A program made the translations under genes and the position numbers. The notes beneath the pieces were generated by a model. That model had not been told where the DNA came from, searched no databases, and saw nothing but the letters and a program-made list of their open reading frames with translations. This document shows, piece by piece, positions 9,595-19,525 of a stretch of DNA of 64,000 nt (position 1 is the stretch's first letter; each line of letters opens with the position of its first letter). Source of the DNA: Pseudomonas fluorescens (GTDB lineage: Bacteria > Pseudomonadota > Gammaproteobacteria > Pseudomonadales > Pseudomonadaceae); contig NZ_CP012831.1 in NCBI RefSeq assembly GCF_001307275.1, positions 4,084,501 through 4,148,500 of the forward strand, read 5' to 3'.

Positions 9595-12444
9595 TCAAGC
9601 GTAGCTTTCGAGCGACGGGCAGGCGCAGACCAGGTTGCGGTCGCCGAACACGTTGTCGACCCGGCCCACCGGCGGCCAGTACTTGCCATCGATCAACGAC
9701 GCCACCGGGTACACCGCCTGTTCGCGGCTGTAGGGGTGGGTCCACTCGCCGACGAGCTCCGCCGCGGTGTGCGGGGCGTTCTTCAGTGGGTTGTCGTCTT
9801 TGTCCAGGCTGCCGTTTTCCACCGCGCGGATTTCTTCGCGGATGCAGATCATGGCGTCGCAGAAACGGTCCAGTTCTTCCTTGGATTCGCTTTCGGTCGG
9901 TTCGATCATCAACGTGCCGGCTACCGGGAACGACATGGTCGGCGCGTGGAAACCGAAGTCGATCAGGCGCTTGGCCACGTCATCGACACTGATGCCACTG
10001 CTGTCCTTGAGCGGACGCAAATCGAGAATGCACTCGTGGGCCACCAGGCCGTTGCTGCCGGAGTAGAGCACTGGGTAGTGTTCTTCCAGGCGACGGGCGA
10101 TGTAGTTGGCGTTGAGAATCGCCAGTTGCGACGCGCGCTTGAGGCCCGCGCCGCCCATCATGCGGATGTACATCCAGGTGATCGGCAGGATGCTCGCGCT
10201 GCCGAACGGCGCCGCGCACACTGCGCCTTCCTTGCGCGCCATGTTGGCGTGGCCCGGCAGGAACGGTGCCAGGTGCGACTTGACGCCAATCGGGCCGACG
10301 CCCGGGCCGCCACCGCCGTGAGGAATGCAGAAGGTCTTGTGCAGGTTCAGGTGCGACACGTCGCCGCCGAACTTGCCCGGGGCGCAGAGGCCGACCATGG
10401 CGTTCATGTTGGCGCCGTCGATGTACACCTGGCCGCCATTGTCATGAATGATGCCGCAGATTTCGCGGATGCCTTCTTCGAATACGCCGTGGGTGGACGG
10501 GTAGGTGATCATCAGCGCCGCGAGGTGTTCGCGGTGCTCGATGGCCTTGGCCCGCAGGTCTTCGATGTCGACGTTGCCACGGGCATCGCAGGCGGTCACG
10601 ACCACGCGCATGCCGGCCATGTTGGCGGTGGCCGGGTTGGTGCCGTGGGCCGAGGACGGGATCAGGCAGATGTCGCGACGGTCTTCGCCACGGCTCTGGT
10701 GATAGGCGCGGATCGCCAGCAGGCCGGCGTATTCGCCCTGGGAACCGGCGTTGGGTTGCAGCGACACCGCGTCATAGCCGGTGGCGGCGCAGAGCATGGC
10801 TTCCAGTTCGTCGGTCAGTTGCTGGTAGCCAGCGCTTTGCTCGGCCGGGGCGAACGGGTGCAGGGCGCCGAACTCGGCCCAGGTCACCGGGATCATTTCG
10901 CTGGCGGCGTTGAGTTTCATGGTGCAGGAACCCAGCGGGATCATGGTGCGATCCAGGGCCAGGTCCTTGTCGGCGAGCTTGCGCAGGTAGCGCATCAGCT
11001 CGGTTTCGGAGTGGTAGCGGTTGAACACCGGGTGGCTGAGGATCGCCGATTGGCGCACCAGCTCGGCCGGGATGCGGCTTTGCACCGTGGCGGCCAGTGC
11101 CGCGAAGTCCGGCAGGGCCTTGCCGTCGGCCAACAGGCTCCACAGTGCTTCGACGTCAGCTTGGCTGGTGGTCTCGTCCAGGGACAGGCCCAGGCGTTGC
11201 GTGTCCACCACACGCAGGTTGATGCGTTGGGCGCGGGCCTTGTCGTGCAGGGCGGCGGTTTGCGCGCCGGTGCGCAGGGTCAGGGTGTCGAAGAAGCTCT
11301 CTTGCTCGACGCTCAGGCCCAGCGCGCCCAGGCCCTTGGCGAGGATCGCGGTCAGGTGATGGATGCGATTGGCAATTTGCACCAGGCCCTTGGGGCCGTG
11401 GTACACGGCGTACATGCTGGCGATGTTGGCCAGCAGCACCTGGGCGGTGCAGATGTTGCTCGTGGCTTTCTCGCGGCGGATGTGTTGCTCGCGGGTCTGC
11501 ATCGCCAGGCGCAGGGCCGGCTTGCCGAAACGGTCCACGGAAACACCGACCAGGCGGCCGGGCATGTCGCGCTTGAACGCGTCCTTGGTGGAGAAGTACG
11601 CCGCGTGTGGGCCGCCGAAGCCCAGCGGCACGCCGAAGCGCTGGGCACTGCCGATGGCCACGTCGGCACCGAATTCACCCGGTGGGGTCAGCAAGGTCAG
11701 GGCCAGCAGGTCCGCGGCAACGGCCACCAGGGCGTTGGCGGCGTGGAAGCGTTCGGTCAGTTCGCGATAGTCGAACAGGTCGCCGTTGCTGGCCGGGTAT
11801 TGCAGCAGCGCGCCGAAGAAGCCGCTGACGTCGCTCAGTTCGCGCTCATCGCCCACCACCACGTCGATGCCCAGGGGCTCGGCACGGGTGCGTAGCACGT
11901 CGAGGGTTTGCGGGTGGCTGTGCACGGAGGCGAAGAAGGCGTTGCTGCCCTTGTTCTTGCTCAGGCGCTTGCAGAAGGTCATGGCTTCGGCGGCGGCGGT
12001 GGCTTCGTCGAGCAACGAGGCGTTAGCGATCGGCAGGCCGGTGAGGTCGCTGATCAGGGTCTGGAAGTTCAACAGCGCTTCGAGACGGCCCTGGGAGATT
12101 TCAGGCTGATACGGGGTGTAGGCGGTGTACCAGGCCGGGTTTTCCAGCAGGTTGCGCAGGATCGGTGCCGGCGTGTGGCAGTTGTAGTAGCCCTGGCCGA
12201 TGTAGGTCTTGAACAGTTGGTTCTTGCTGGCGATGGCCTTGATCGAGGCCAGTGCGTCGGCTTCGCTCTGGCCGTCGCCCATGTCCAGCACGCTGGTGCC
12301 CTTGATGCTTTCCGGGATGACGCTGGCGCTCAACGCTTCCAGGGAGTCGTAACCCAGGCGCTCGAGCATGGCTTGCTCGTCGCTGGAACGCGGGCCGATG
12401 TGGCGGGCGATGAATTCGTTGGCGGTGCCGAGATTAACGGTCAT
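9595..12444 (-). CDS. gcvP: Glycine dehydrogenase (decarboxylating), P protein
   Basis: A 949-residue PLP enzyme that decarboxylates glycine and loads the aminomethyl group on lipoyl-GcvH. The single-chain fused form of both halves is seen. The PLP lysine lies in HLNLHKTFCIPHGGGGPGVGP. Other hallmarks are FIARHIGP at the N-terminus, the YTPYQPEISQGRLEALLNFQ block, and the C-terminal CPSLESYA. GAGGAG precedes the ATG. It begins 10 bases after gcvH and is followed by an unusual 238-base gap with a REPIN before sdaA. Confidence 0.98.
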   Translation of the reverse strand: MTVNLGTANEFIARHIGPRSSDEQAMLERLGYDSLEALSASVIPESIKGTSVLDMGDGQSEADALASIKAIASKNQLFKTYIGQGYYNCHTPAPILRNLLENPAWYTAYTPYQPEISQGRLEALLNFQTLISDLTGLPIANASLLDEATAAAEAMTFCKRLSKNKGSNAFFASVHSHPQTLDVLRTRAEPLGIDVVVGDERELSDVSGFFGALLQYPASNGDLFDYRELTERFHAANALVAVAADLLALTLLTPPGEFGADVAIGSAQRFGVPLGFGGPHAAYFSTKDAFKRDMPGRLVGVSVDRFGKPALRLAMQTREQHIRREKATSNICTAQVLLANIASMYAVYHGPKGLVQIANRIHHLTAILAKGLGALGLSVEQESFFDTLTLRTGAQTAALHDKARAQRINLRVVDTQRLGLSLDETTSQADVEALWSLLADGKALPDFAALAATVQSRIPAELVRQSAILSHPVFNRYHSETELMRYLRKLADKDLALDRTMIPLGSCTMKLNAASEMIPVTWAEFGALHPFAPAEQSAGYQQLTDELEAMLCAATGYDAVSLQPNAGSQGEYAGLLAIRAYHQSRGEDRRDICLIPSSAHGTNPATANMAGMRVVVTACDARGNVDIEDLRAKAIEHREHLAALMITYPSTHGVFEEGIREICGIIHDNGGQVYIDGANMNAMVGLCAPGKFGGDVSHLNLHKTFCIPHGGGGPGVGPIGVKSHLAPFLPGHANMARKEGAVCAAPFGSASILPITWMYIRMMGGAGLKRASQLAILNANYIARRLEEHYPVLYSGSNGLVAHECILDLRPLKDSSGISVDDVAKRLIDFGFHAPTMSFPVAGTLMIEPTESESKEELDRFCDAMICIREEIRAVENGSLDKDDNPLKNAPHTAAELVGEWTHPYSREQAVYPVASLIDGKYWPPVGRVDNVFGDRNLVCACPSLESYA

Positions 12445-12454
12445 GGTGCGCTCC

Positions 12455-12838
12455 TCAGGCTTCGGCGTTGGCTTTGATCAGGCGATCGTAGGCGTCTTGA
12501 TCCAACAGCTTAGCCACTGCGTCGGCGTCGGTCGGTTTAAAGCGGAAGAACCAGCCTTCGCCCAGCGGATCTTCGTTGACCAGTTCCGGGCTGGCGTCGA
12601 GCTTGTCGTTCACTTCGAGCACTTCACCGTCCAGGGGCATGTACACACCGCTGGCAGCCTTGACCGACTCCACGGTAGAGGCCTCGGCGCCTTTGTCATA
12701 GGCCTGCAATTCAGGCAGTTGCACAAAAACCACGTCGCCCAATGCGTTCTGCGCGAAAGCGGTAATGCCTACGGTGACGCTGCCGTCGGCTTCGGTGCGC
12801 AGCCATTCGTGATCTTCAGTGAAACGCAACTCGCTCAT
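12455..12838 (-). CDS. gcvH: Glycine cleavage system H protein
   Basis: A 127-residue lipoyl carrier protein, first gene of the operon. The lipoylated lysine is in AEASTVESVKAASGVYMPL, the usual ESVKA context, and the N-terminus (LRFTEDHEWLR) is the family signature. It shuttles the aminomethyl intermediate between GcvP and GcvT. A sigma-54-type promoter (12918-12934) and three TyrR-like boxes (12998-13115) lie upstream, pointing to activation by the adjacent GcsR. Confidence 0.98.
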   Translation of the reverse strand: MSELRFTEDHEWLRTEADGSVTVGITAFAQNALGDVVFVQLPELQAYDKGAEASTVESVKAASGVYMPLDGEVLEVNDKLDASPELVNEDPLGEGWFFRFKPTDADAVAKLLDQDAYDRLIKANAEA

Positions 12839-12917
12839 GGAAACTCCTGGGGCCAGATTCGTCTGGTGGACGCGAAGAAAGGCGCGGGGCTTGGCCCGGC
12901 CGAATGGTTATATCCAT

Positions 12918-12934
12918 AGCAAGAATGCGGCCAA
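12918..12934 (-). promoter_or_regulatory. Sigma-54 (-24/-12) promoter of the gcvH operon
   Basis: On the minus strand the sequence is TTGGCCGCATTCTTGCT. The GG (-24) and GC (-12) are separated by exactly 10 bases, as in TGGCAC-N5-TTGCW. It lies about 80 bases upstream of the gcvH start. Next to it are GcsR, an enhancer-binding protein that requires sigma-54, and its probable binding boxes. Confidence 0.75.
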
Positions 12935-12997
12935 TGTTATTAATGCCTTATGTATCAATGGTTTGAATGGTTTCATCAAGTCTTGGATTGACTTGGC

Positions 12998-13015
12998 TGT
13001 AGCGAAATCGCTACA
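12998..13015. promoter_or_regulatory. Putative GcsR (TyrR-like) box 1
   Basis: The sequence TGTAGC-N6-GCTACA is a perfect 18-bp palindrome (TGTAGCGAAATCGCTACA) matching the layout of TyrR-class operators. It is the closest of three boxes to the sigma-54 promoter, about 65 bases upstream of the -24 element. Confidence 0.65.
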
Positions 13016-13078
13016 GCTGGACGCCTGGAAAAAATCGTTGTGGGATCAAAGCCTTGCACGGTGCAGGTTAGCGCAAGG

Positions 13079-13115
13079 TGTAGCGATATCGTTCCACTGT
13101 AGCGCTTTCAGTACA
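13079..13115. promoter_or_regulatory. Putative tandem GcsR boxes 2 and 3
   Basis: There are two 18-bp boxes, 13079-13096 (TGTAGC-N6-GTTCCA) and 13098-13115 (TGTAGC-N6-AGTACA), separated by 1 base and so 19 bp centre to centre. With box 1 they form an enhancer-like array upstream of gcvH. The published P. aeruginosa GcsR sites have a similar TGTAnC...GTTCCn form; that comparison is from memory. Confidence 0.65.
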
Positions 13116-13212
13116 GGTGGAGGTCGTTTTTGGCTTCGATTCTGAAGGCACGCCGGCCCATGGAAAACCCAAAAAGTCAGAGGGGTGTCCACCTTTTTGG
13201 GGTCAGTCACCT

Positions 13213-13300
13213 TGTGGGAGCGAGCTTGCTCGCGATAGCGGTGGTTCAGTTTGCATTGAGGTGACAGGCAGTCCCCATCGCGAGCAAGCTCGCTCCCACA
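13213..13300. repeat. REPIN between the gcvH regulatory region and gcsR
   Basis: Left arm TGTGGGAGCGAGCTTGCTCG and right arm CGAGCAAGCTCGCTCCCACA, 88 bp in total, with a spacer of the GGTGGTTCAGTTTGCATTG type. It lies just beyond the gcsR stop codon. Confidence 0.92.
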
Positions 13301-13305
13301 GGGGC

Positions 13306-14814
13306 CTACGGCTTCCCGGGAATTCCGTATTTGCGCAACCGATGGGCAATCGCGGTATGGGAGGTTTGCAGGCGGCTGGCCAACTGGCGGGTGGAGGGGT
13401 AGTTGGCGTAGAGGCTTTCGAGCAGGTGCTTCTCGAAGGTTTCCACGGCCTGTTCCAGGCTTTCGACTTCCACATCGCCCTGGCGCGCCACGGAGGTGCC
13501 GGCGATGTCCAGGTCGCCGATGTCCACCAGGCTGCTTTCGCAGATGGCGGCGGCGCGGAAGATCACGTTCTGCAATTGCCGCACGTTGCCCGGCCAGCGG
13601 TTGCCCAGCAGCGCCGGGTAAGTACCGGGAGCCAGGCGGCAGACCGGGCGCTGGATCTGCGCGCAGGCCTGCTGCATGAAGTAGCGCGCCAGCAGCAGGA
13701 TGTCCTGGCCGCGTTCGCGCAGCGGCGGGACTTCGACGTTGAGCACGTTCAGGCGATAGAACAGGTCCTCGCGGAACGAGCCCTCGCTGACCATTTTCTC
13801 CAGGTTGCGGTGGGTGGCGCTGAGGATCCGCACGTTGACCTTGACTTCCCGGTCGCCGCCCACCCGGCGGAAGCTGCCATCGTTCAAGAAACGCAGGAGC
13901 TTGGCTTGCAGGTACGGCGACATCTCGCCGATTTCATCGAGGAATACCGTGCCCTGGTTCGCCAACTCCATCAGCCCTGGCTTGCCGCCCCGTTGCGCCC
14001 CGGTGAAGGCGCCGGGGGCGTAGCCGAACAGCTCGCTTTCCGCCAGGTTCTCCGGCAGCGCGGCGCAGTTAAGGGCCAGGAACGGCGCGCTGTGACGGGC
14101 GCTGATGGCGTGACAGGCCCGGGCCACCAGTTCCTTGCCGGTGCCGGTTTCGCCCTGGATCAGCAGCGGTGCATCCAGGGCCGCGACGCGCTGGGCCCGG
14201 GCCTTGAGGGTGCGGATCGCCGGGGATTCGCCCAACAGTGCGTCGAAACCTTCGGCGTGGTCGTGGTGCAGGGCTGACAGACGCTCGCCGATGCGATTGG
14301 GCTGATAGAGCGTCAGCAGCGCGCCGGCGTCGGTGATGGGGGTGGCGTCCAGCAGCAAGGTCTGGCCATTGAGGGTGACCTCCCGCAAGGGCAGGCGGAA
14401 GCCATTTTCCAGCAAGGCGCCGAGCAATGCCTCGTCACTGAACAGCTCGGCCACGCTTTCCCCGGCCGGTTCACGACCATACAGGGCGATCAGCGCCGGG
14501 TTGGCCAGCAACACCTTGCCGACGCTGTCCAAGGCCAGTACAGGGTCGGTCATGGCGGCGAGCAAGGCATCGAGCTGCAAGTGCCGACGCTGGCCCGGCA
14601 AGATGTCCACCACGGTGACCGCCTGCACGCCGCGCACGCTGAACAGGGCCTCGCGCAACTCGTCGAGCACTTGCGGGCTGAGGGTAGGGGCATCGATGTA
14701 GACGTTGGGCGGCACCATCTCCACCGCATCCAGGTTGAGATTGCGCCCACCGAGCAAGGCCAGGACTTCCTGGGTGATGCCGACGCGGTCGATGAAACTG
14801 ACGTGGATACGCAT
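13306..14814 (-). CDS. gcsR: Sigma-54-dependent regulator GcsR (TyrR-like)
   Basis: A 502-residue enhancer-binding protein. Residues 1-75 form an ACT-like domain (RIHVSFIDRVGITQEVLALL) likely to sense an amino acid, residues 80-180 a PAS-like domain, residues 190-430 the AAA+ domain with Walker A GETGTGKE (221-228) and an intact GAFTGA loop (268-273), and the C-terminus a Fis-type HTH (STRQLASRLQTSHTAIAHRL). In P. aeruginosa, GcsR activates the gcvH2 operon in response to glycine. The adjacent gcvHP-sdaA-gcvT genes, the sigma-54 promoter and three TyrR-like boxes support the same role here. Confidence 0.93.
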   Translation of the reverse strand: MRIHVSFIDRVGITQEVLALLGGRNLNLDAVEMVPPNVYIDAPTLSPQVLDELREALFSVRGVQAVTVVDILPGQRRHLQLDALLAAMTDPVLALDSVGKVLLANPALIALYGREPAGESVAELFSDEALLGALLENGFRLPLREVTLNGQTLLLDATPITDAGALLTLYQPNRIGERLSALHHDHAEGFDALLGESPAIRTLKARAQRVAALDAPLLIQGETGTGKELVARACHAISARHSAPFLALNCAALPENLAESELFGYAPGAFTGAQRGGKPGLMELANQGTVFLDEIGEMSPYLQAKLLRFLNDGSFRRVGGDREVKVNVRILSATHRNLEKMVSEGSFREDLFYRLNVLNVEVPPLRERGQDILLLARYFMQQACAQIQRPVCRLAPGTYPALLGNRWPGNVRQLQNVIFRAAAICESSLVDIGDLDIAGTSVARQGDVEVESLEQAVETFEKHLLESLYANYPSTRQLASRLQTSHTAIAHRLRKYGIPGKP

Positions 14815-14916
14815 GGGGCGGTTTTGGGTTCTGGGATGCGGAGGGTGGCCAGTATGCCTTGGGGCGGGCTGTTGGTGAAATCCTGGGACGGTACTTGAGA
14901 AAACTACCTTGGCCCT

Positions 14917-15006
14917 TGTGGGAGCGAGCTTGCTCGCGATAGCGGAATGTCAGTCAACCTCTCTGCTGGCTGTCACACCGCTATCGCGAGCAAGCTCGCT
15001 CCCACA
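14917..15006. repeat. REPIN between gcsR and the LysR gene
   Basis: A 90-bp paired REP with the same arms as the element at 9418-9507 and a very similar spacer (both contain TGTCAGTCAAC and GCTGTCACACCG). The two probably derive from one recent copy. Confidence 0.92.
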
Positions 15007-15033
15007 GGTGGACAGTGGTGAGGCGAATATTTT

Positions 15034-15939
15034 CTACAACCCCACATCCCACTCCGGCGTCTCGGGAAACTTCAGCACCAGAAAATCCAGCAGGCTGCGC
15101 AGCGCCGAGGGCATGTGCTTGCGTGAGGCGTACACCGCGTACATGTTCATCCGGCGCGGTTCGGCATGGGGCAGCAGGCGGATCAGTTCGCCGTTCTTGA
15201 GGTGGGCGCCGGCCTGGTAGCTGGGCAGCATCGCCACGCCTGCGCCGGCTATCGTGGCTTGAAGCAATGTGCTGGCTTCGTTGGCGCTGATGTTGCCTTG
15301 CACCGGCACCGAGACCTGCTCGCCGTCCTGCTCGAAATGCCACAGGCTCTTGCCGACGTAGGAGTGGGTCAGGCAGTTGTGCCGGCTCAGGTCTTCCACG
15401 CGCAGCGGTGTCGAATGCTCACGCAGATACCGCGGCGAGGCGCAGATCACCGAACGGCAGACCGTCAGGCGGCGGGCGATCAGGTTCGGGTCCAGGTCGT
15501 TGCTCATGCGGATCGCCAGGTCGATGCGCTCGTCCACCAGGTTCACGGTGCGGTCGAGCATCTGCAGGTCGATGCTCACCCCTGGATAGTGCTTGACGTA
15601 GTCGGCCATGGCGCTCGCCAGTTGGGCCTGGCCGAACGAGGTGCTGGCGCTGATGCGCAACATGCCCCGTGGCGCGTCGTCCGGGGTTCCGACGGCGGCT
15701 TGCATGTCGCCGGACAGCTCCAGCATCTGCCGACAGCGCGGCAGGATCTCGGAACCTGCGGCCGTCAGGCTCAGCTTGCGGGTGGTGCGGTGCATCAACC
15801 GGGCGCCGACCCAGTCTTCCAGCTCCGCCAGGTAGCGCGACACCACGGGTCGCGACAGGTCCAGGTGCTCAGCCGTTGCCGACTGACTGCCCAGGTCGAC
15901 CACCGTGACAAACACCCGCATTGCTTGTAGACGATCCAT
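15034..15939 (-). CDS. LysR-family transcriptional regulator
   Basis: A 301-residue regulator with an N-terminal winged HTH (MRVFVTVVDLGSQSATAEHLDLSRPVVSRYLAELE) and a C-terminal periplasmic-binding-like effector domain (PRGMLRISASTSFGQ onward). It is divergent from the metallo-beta-lactamase-fold gene at 16053, with 113 bases between starts, so that gene is a plausible target. The AT-rich intergenic DNA could hold a shared operator. The inducer cannot be inferred. Confidence 0.9.
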   Translation of the reverse strand: MDRLQAMRVFVTVVDLGSQSATAEHLDLSRPVVSRYLAELEDWVGARLMHRTTRKLSLTAAGSEILPRCRQMLELSGDMQAAVGTPDDAPRGMLRISASTSFGQAQLASAMADYVKHYPGVSIDLQMLDRTVNLVDERIDLAIRMSNDLDPNLIARRLTVCRSVICASPRYLREHSTPLRVEDLSRHNCLTHSYVGKSLWHFEQDGEQVSVPVQGNISANEASTLLQATIAGAGVAMLPSYQAGAHLKNGELIRLLPHAEPRRMNMYAVYASRKHMPSALRSLLDFLVLKFPETPEWDVGL

Positions 15940-16052
15940 GATTTGCCCGATTTCAGAAACAAACTATGTTCCAGCATCGCATTTTTTGTAACGAGTCAGG
16001 TAACTAAGCTCAGTCTCATTCCCCTGACGGGTTTTTGGACAACGGAGCACAC

Positions 16053-16931
16053 ATGACCGGCTTTATCCCACTCAAGCGCCTGCTGCTGGCAACTGCCGCC
16101 CTGGCTTTCACTGCCCAGACCTGGGCCGCCGACTTGACGCTCGACGTCTACAACCCTGGCGCGGCGGCGGTTTTCCCGGTGACCTCGGTGTTGGTCAGCG
16201 GTGAAAAAGAGGCGATTCTGGTGGACGCCCAGTTCGGCAAATCCCAGGCCGCCCAGGTGGTGGAAAAAATCCGCACCAGTGGCAAGCGATTGACCACGAT
16301 CTACATCAGCCATGGCGATCCAGACTACTATTTTGGTCTGGAGACCCTCACCGCCGCGTTCCCTGAGGCCAAGGTGCTGGCGTCGGCGCCGACCGTCGAA
16401 CACATCAAGCAGACCATGGACGGCAAACTGAAATACTGGGGGCCGATCCTGAAGACCGATGCGCCGGCCAAAGCCATCGTGCCCCAGGTGCTCAAGGGCG
16501 ACAGCCTGACCCTGGAAGGCCAGCGCTTGCAGGTCGTCGGCCTCGATGGTCCGCAGCCGGACCGCAGTTTCGTGTGGATTCCATCGATCAAGGCCGTGGT
16601 GGGTGGTGTCGTGGTGGCCGAAAACATTCATGTATGGATGGCCGATACCCAGACGCCGCAGTCTCACAAGGATTGGCTGGCGACGCTGGACACTATCGAA
16701 AAGCTGCAACCGAGCACGGTGATTCCGGGTCACTACCTGGGTGACAGCGCCCGTTCCCTGGCCCCGGTGCGCTTCACCGCCGGCTACATCAAGGCTTTCG
16801 ACGAAGAAACCGCCAAGGCCAAGGATTCCGCCGCGCTGATCCGCGCCATGAAACTACGCTATCCGGACCTGGGTGAAGACAGCTCCCTGGAGCTCAGTGC
16901 CAAGGTGGCGAAGGGCGAGATGAAGTGGTGA
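16053..16931 (+). CDS. Exported MBL-fold protein with altered metal motif
   Basis: About 292 residues with a Sec signal peptide (LLLATAALAFTAQTWAA, cleaved near residue 25). The mature part has the metallo-beta-lactamase fold order: ILVDAQFG strand, then IYISHGDPDYYFG where HxHxDH is expected, later VIPGHYLG supplying a conserved His. The motif reads H-G-D-P-D-Y: the second His is replaced by Asp and the last His by Tyr, so the dinuclear zinc site is not canonical. The start at 16053 follows CGGAG. It is transcribed divergently from the LysR gene. The substrate is unknown. Confidence 0.8.
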   Translation: MTGFIPLKRLLLATAALAFTAQTWAADLTLDVYNPGAAAVFPVTSVLVSGEKEAILVDAQFGKSQAAQVVEKIRTSGKRLTTIYISHGDPDYYFGLETLTAAFPEAKVLASAPTVEHIKQTMDGKLKYWGPILKTDAPAKAIVPQVLKGDSLTLEGQRLQVVGLDGPQPDRSFVWIPSIKAVVGGVVVAENIHVWMADTQTPQSHKDWLATLDTIEKLQPSTVIPGHYLGDSARSLAPVRFTAGYIKAFDEETAKAKDSAALIRAMKLRYPDLGEDSSLELSAKVAKGEMKW

Positions 16932-16987
16932 ATGACTGATTGTGTGGCGGGGTGCTTGTCATCGATGGCTTTTGGCTGAGGTGCTTT

Positions 16988-17118
16988 TGTGGCGAGGGAG
17001 CTTGCTCCCGCTCGGCTGCGAAGCAGCCGCAAAACGATCCACGGGGTGTGCCCGACGTAGGGTATCCACCGGTTTGGGGCCGCTGCGCGACCCAGCGGGA
17101 GCAAGCTCCCTCGCCACA
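16988..17118. repeat. REPIN, GTGGCGAGGGAGC type, long spacer
   Basis: The left arm is TGTGGCGAGGGAGCTTGCTCCC and the right arm mirrors it, ending CTCCCTCGCCACA. The spacer of about 85 bp contains GGCTGCGAAGCAGCC, a second small hairpin. It separates the MBL-fold gene from the NAD(P)-binding protein gene. Confidence 0.88.
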
Positions 17119-17185
17119 TATGCCACGACGATGTACCGCGTCAACCGTTTCAAATGGCATTTATGTGTAATCACTGGAGAACACC

Positions 17186-17800
17186 ATGAGCAAGATCGCA
17201 ATCATCGGCGCCACCGGCCGGGCCGGCAGCCAACTGTTGGAAGAGGCCCTGCGCCGTGGTCACAGCGTGACGGCCATTGCCCGCAACACCGCGAAAATCG
17301 GCGAAAGGGCCGGGGTGGTCAGCAAGCAGGTGGACGTATTGGACAGCGAGGCGCTGATCGCCGCCATCGACGGGCATGACGTGGTGATCAGTGCCACGCA
17401 CTTTGCCAGCGTGCCGGCAGACAAGGTCATCGCACCGGTGAAAGCCGCCGGGGTCAAGCGCTTGCTGGTGGTCGGCGGGGCCGGTTCGTTGCTGCTGCCG
17501 GATAACAGCCGGGTGATCGACAGCGACGGCTTCCCGGAGGAATACCTGGCCGAAGCCAGCGCCGGTGCCTTGTTCCTGGATGTGCTGCGCAAGGAACAGG
17601 ACCTGGACTGGACCTTCCTCTCGCCTTCGGCGGAGTTCGTCGAAACCGAGCGCACGGGCCAGTTCCGTGTCGGCAAGGATCACCTGCTGTTCGACGCCGA
17701 CGGGCGTAGCTGGATCAGCTTTGCCGACTACGCCATTGCGATGATCGATGAAGTGGAGACGCCGCAGTTTTCGCGGACGCGATTTACTGTCGGCTATTGA
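17186..17800 (+). CDS. NAD(P)-binding oxidoreductase, atypical SDR (NmrA/YwnB-like)
   Basis: A 204-residue Rossmann-fold protein. The N-terminus MSKIAIIGATGRAGSQLLEEAL carries the GxTGxxG dinucleotide-binding loop. The VVISATHFAS and LLVVGGAGSL segments match the NAD(P)H-binding atypical SDR group that includes YwnB and NmrA-like proteins. No Tyr-x3-Lys catalytic pair of classical SDRs is seen, so it may be a sensor or reductase. GGAGAACACC precedes the ATG. It is probably monocistronic. Confidence 0.85.
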   Translation: MSKIAIIGATGRAGSQLLEEALRRGHSVTAIARNTAKIGERAGVVSKQVDVLDSEALIAAIDGHDVVISATHFASVPADKVIAPVKAAGVKRLLVVGGAGSLLLPDNSRVIDSDGFPEEYLAEASAGALFLDVLRKEQDLDWTFLSPSAEFVETERTGQFRVGKDHLLFDADGRSWISFADYAIAMIDEVETPQFSRTRFTVGY

Positions 17801-17811
17801 GCCGTAGGTTT

Positions 17812-17838
17812 TGTAGGCGCTGTCGAGCAGCGCCTACA
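17812..17838. terminator. Palindromic hairpin between convergent genes
   Basis: The sequence TGTAGGCGCTG-TCGAG-CAGCGCCTACA is a perfect 11-bp stem with a 5-base loop. It lies between the convergent NAD(P)-binding gene and glpM. It could terminate transcription, although T runs are short, or be another short repeat family (TGTAGGCGCTG arms). Confidence 0.55.
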
Positions 17839-17842
17839 GGGA

Positions 17843-18181
17843 TCAGCCGTGCACCCGCACCCAAACGGTGACCAGCACCGTCGCTGCCATCAGCCAGGCG
17901 ACGGCTGCCACGGCCAATGAGGCTTCGAGGCGCAGGCGGTCGACCATGACGTACAGCGTTGCGAGATAGACGAAGTACGGAATGATCGACCACATGCCAA
18001 ACACGATGGTGGTCTTCAGATCGTCCACCGAGCGGCCTTTGCCGACGATGTAGTGGGCGATCAGGGCGAAGGTGGGGAACAGCGGTACCAACCCGGCGAT
18101 GTAGTAATTCCGGGTCTTGGCCAGCATCGCCAGGATGACCACCACGGCTGCACCCAGCGCCGCCTTGAAAATCAGGTCCAC
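17843..18181 (-). CDS. glpM: GlpM-like small membrane protein
   Basis: A 112-residue protein with four predicted transmembrane segments and the sequence LAKTRNYYIAGLVPLFPTFALIAHYIVG seen in GlpM proteins of Pseudomonas. In P. aeruginosa GlpM was linked to alginate production and glycerol metabolism, but its mechanism is unknown. Here it is downstream of aauR, 15 bases after its stop and on the same strand, so it may be read through from the aauSR operon. It is not near the glp genes at 25-31 kb. Confidence 0.8.
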   Translation of the reverse strand: MDLIFKAALGAAVVVILAMLAKTRNYYIAGLVPLFPTFALIAHYIVGKGRSVDDLKTTIVFGMWSIIPYFVYLATLYVMVDRLRLEASLAVAAVAWLMAATVLVTVWVRVHG

Positions 18182-18196
18182 ACGTTCACCTTTCGG

Positions 18197-19521
<1,325 letters not shown>

Positions 19522-19525
<4 letters not shown>

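Noticed and set aside
12839..13305. Possible glycine riboswitch upstream of gcvH
   Set aside because: No tandem aptamer-like conserved cores were recognised. The region is explained by a sigma-54 promoter and TyrR-like boxes.
9418..15006. Regular palindromes considered as a CRISPR array
   Set aside because: The palindromes are dispersed kilobases apart between genes, with paired inverted arms and no regular short direct repeats or cas genes. They are REPINs.
17843..18181. glpM grouped with the glycerol genes at 25-31 kb
   Set aside because: It is 7 kb away, beyond the aat/aau genes, and most likely follows aauR transcription; the name alone does not make an operon.
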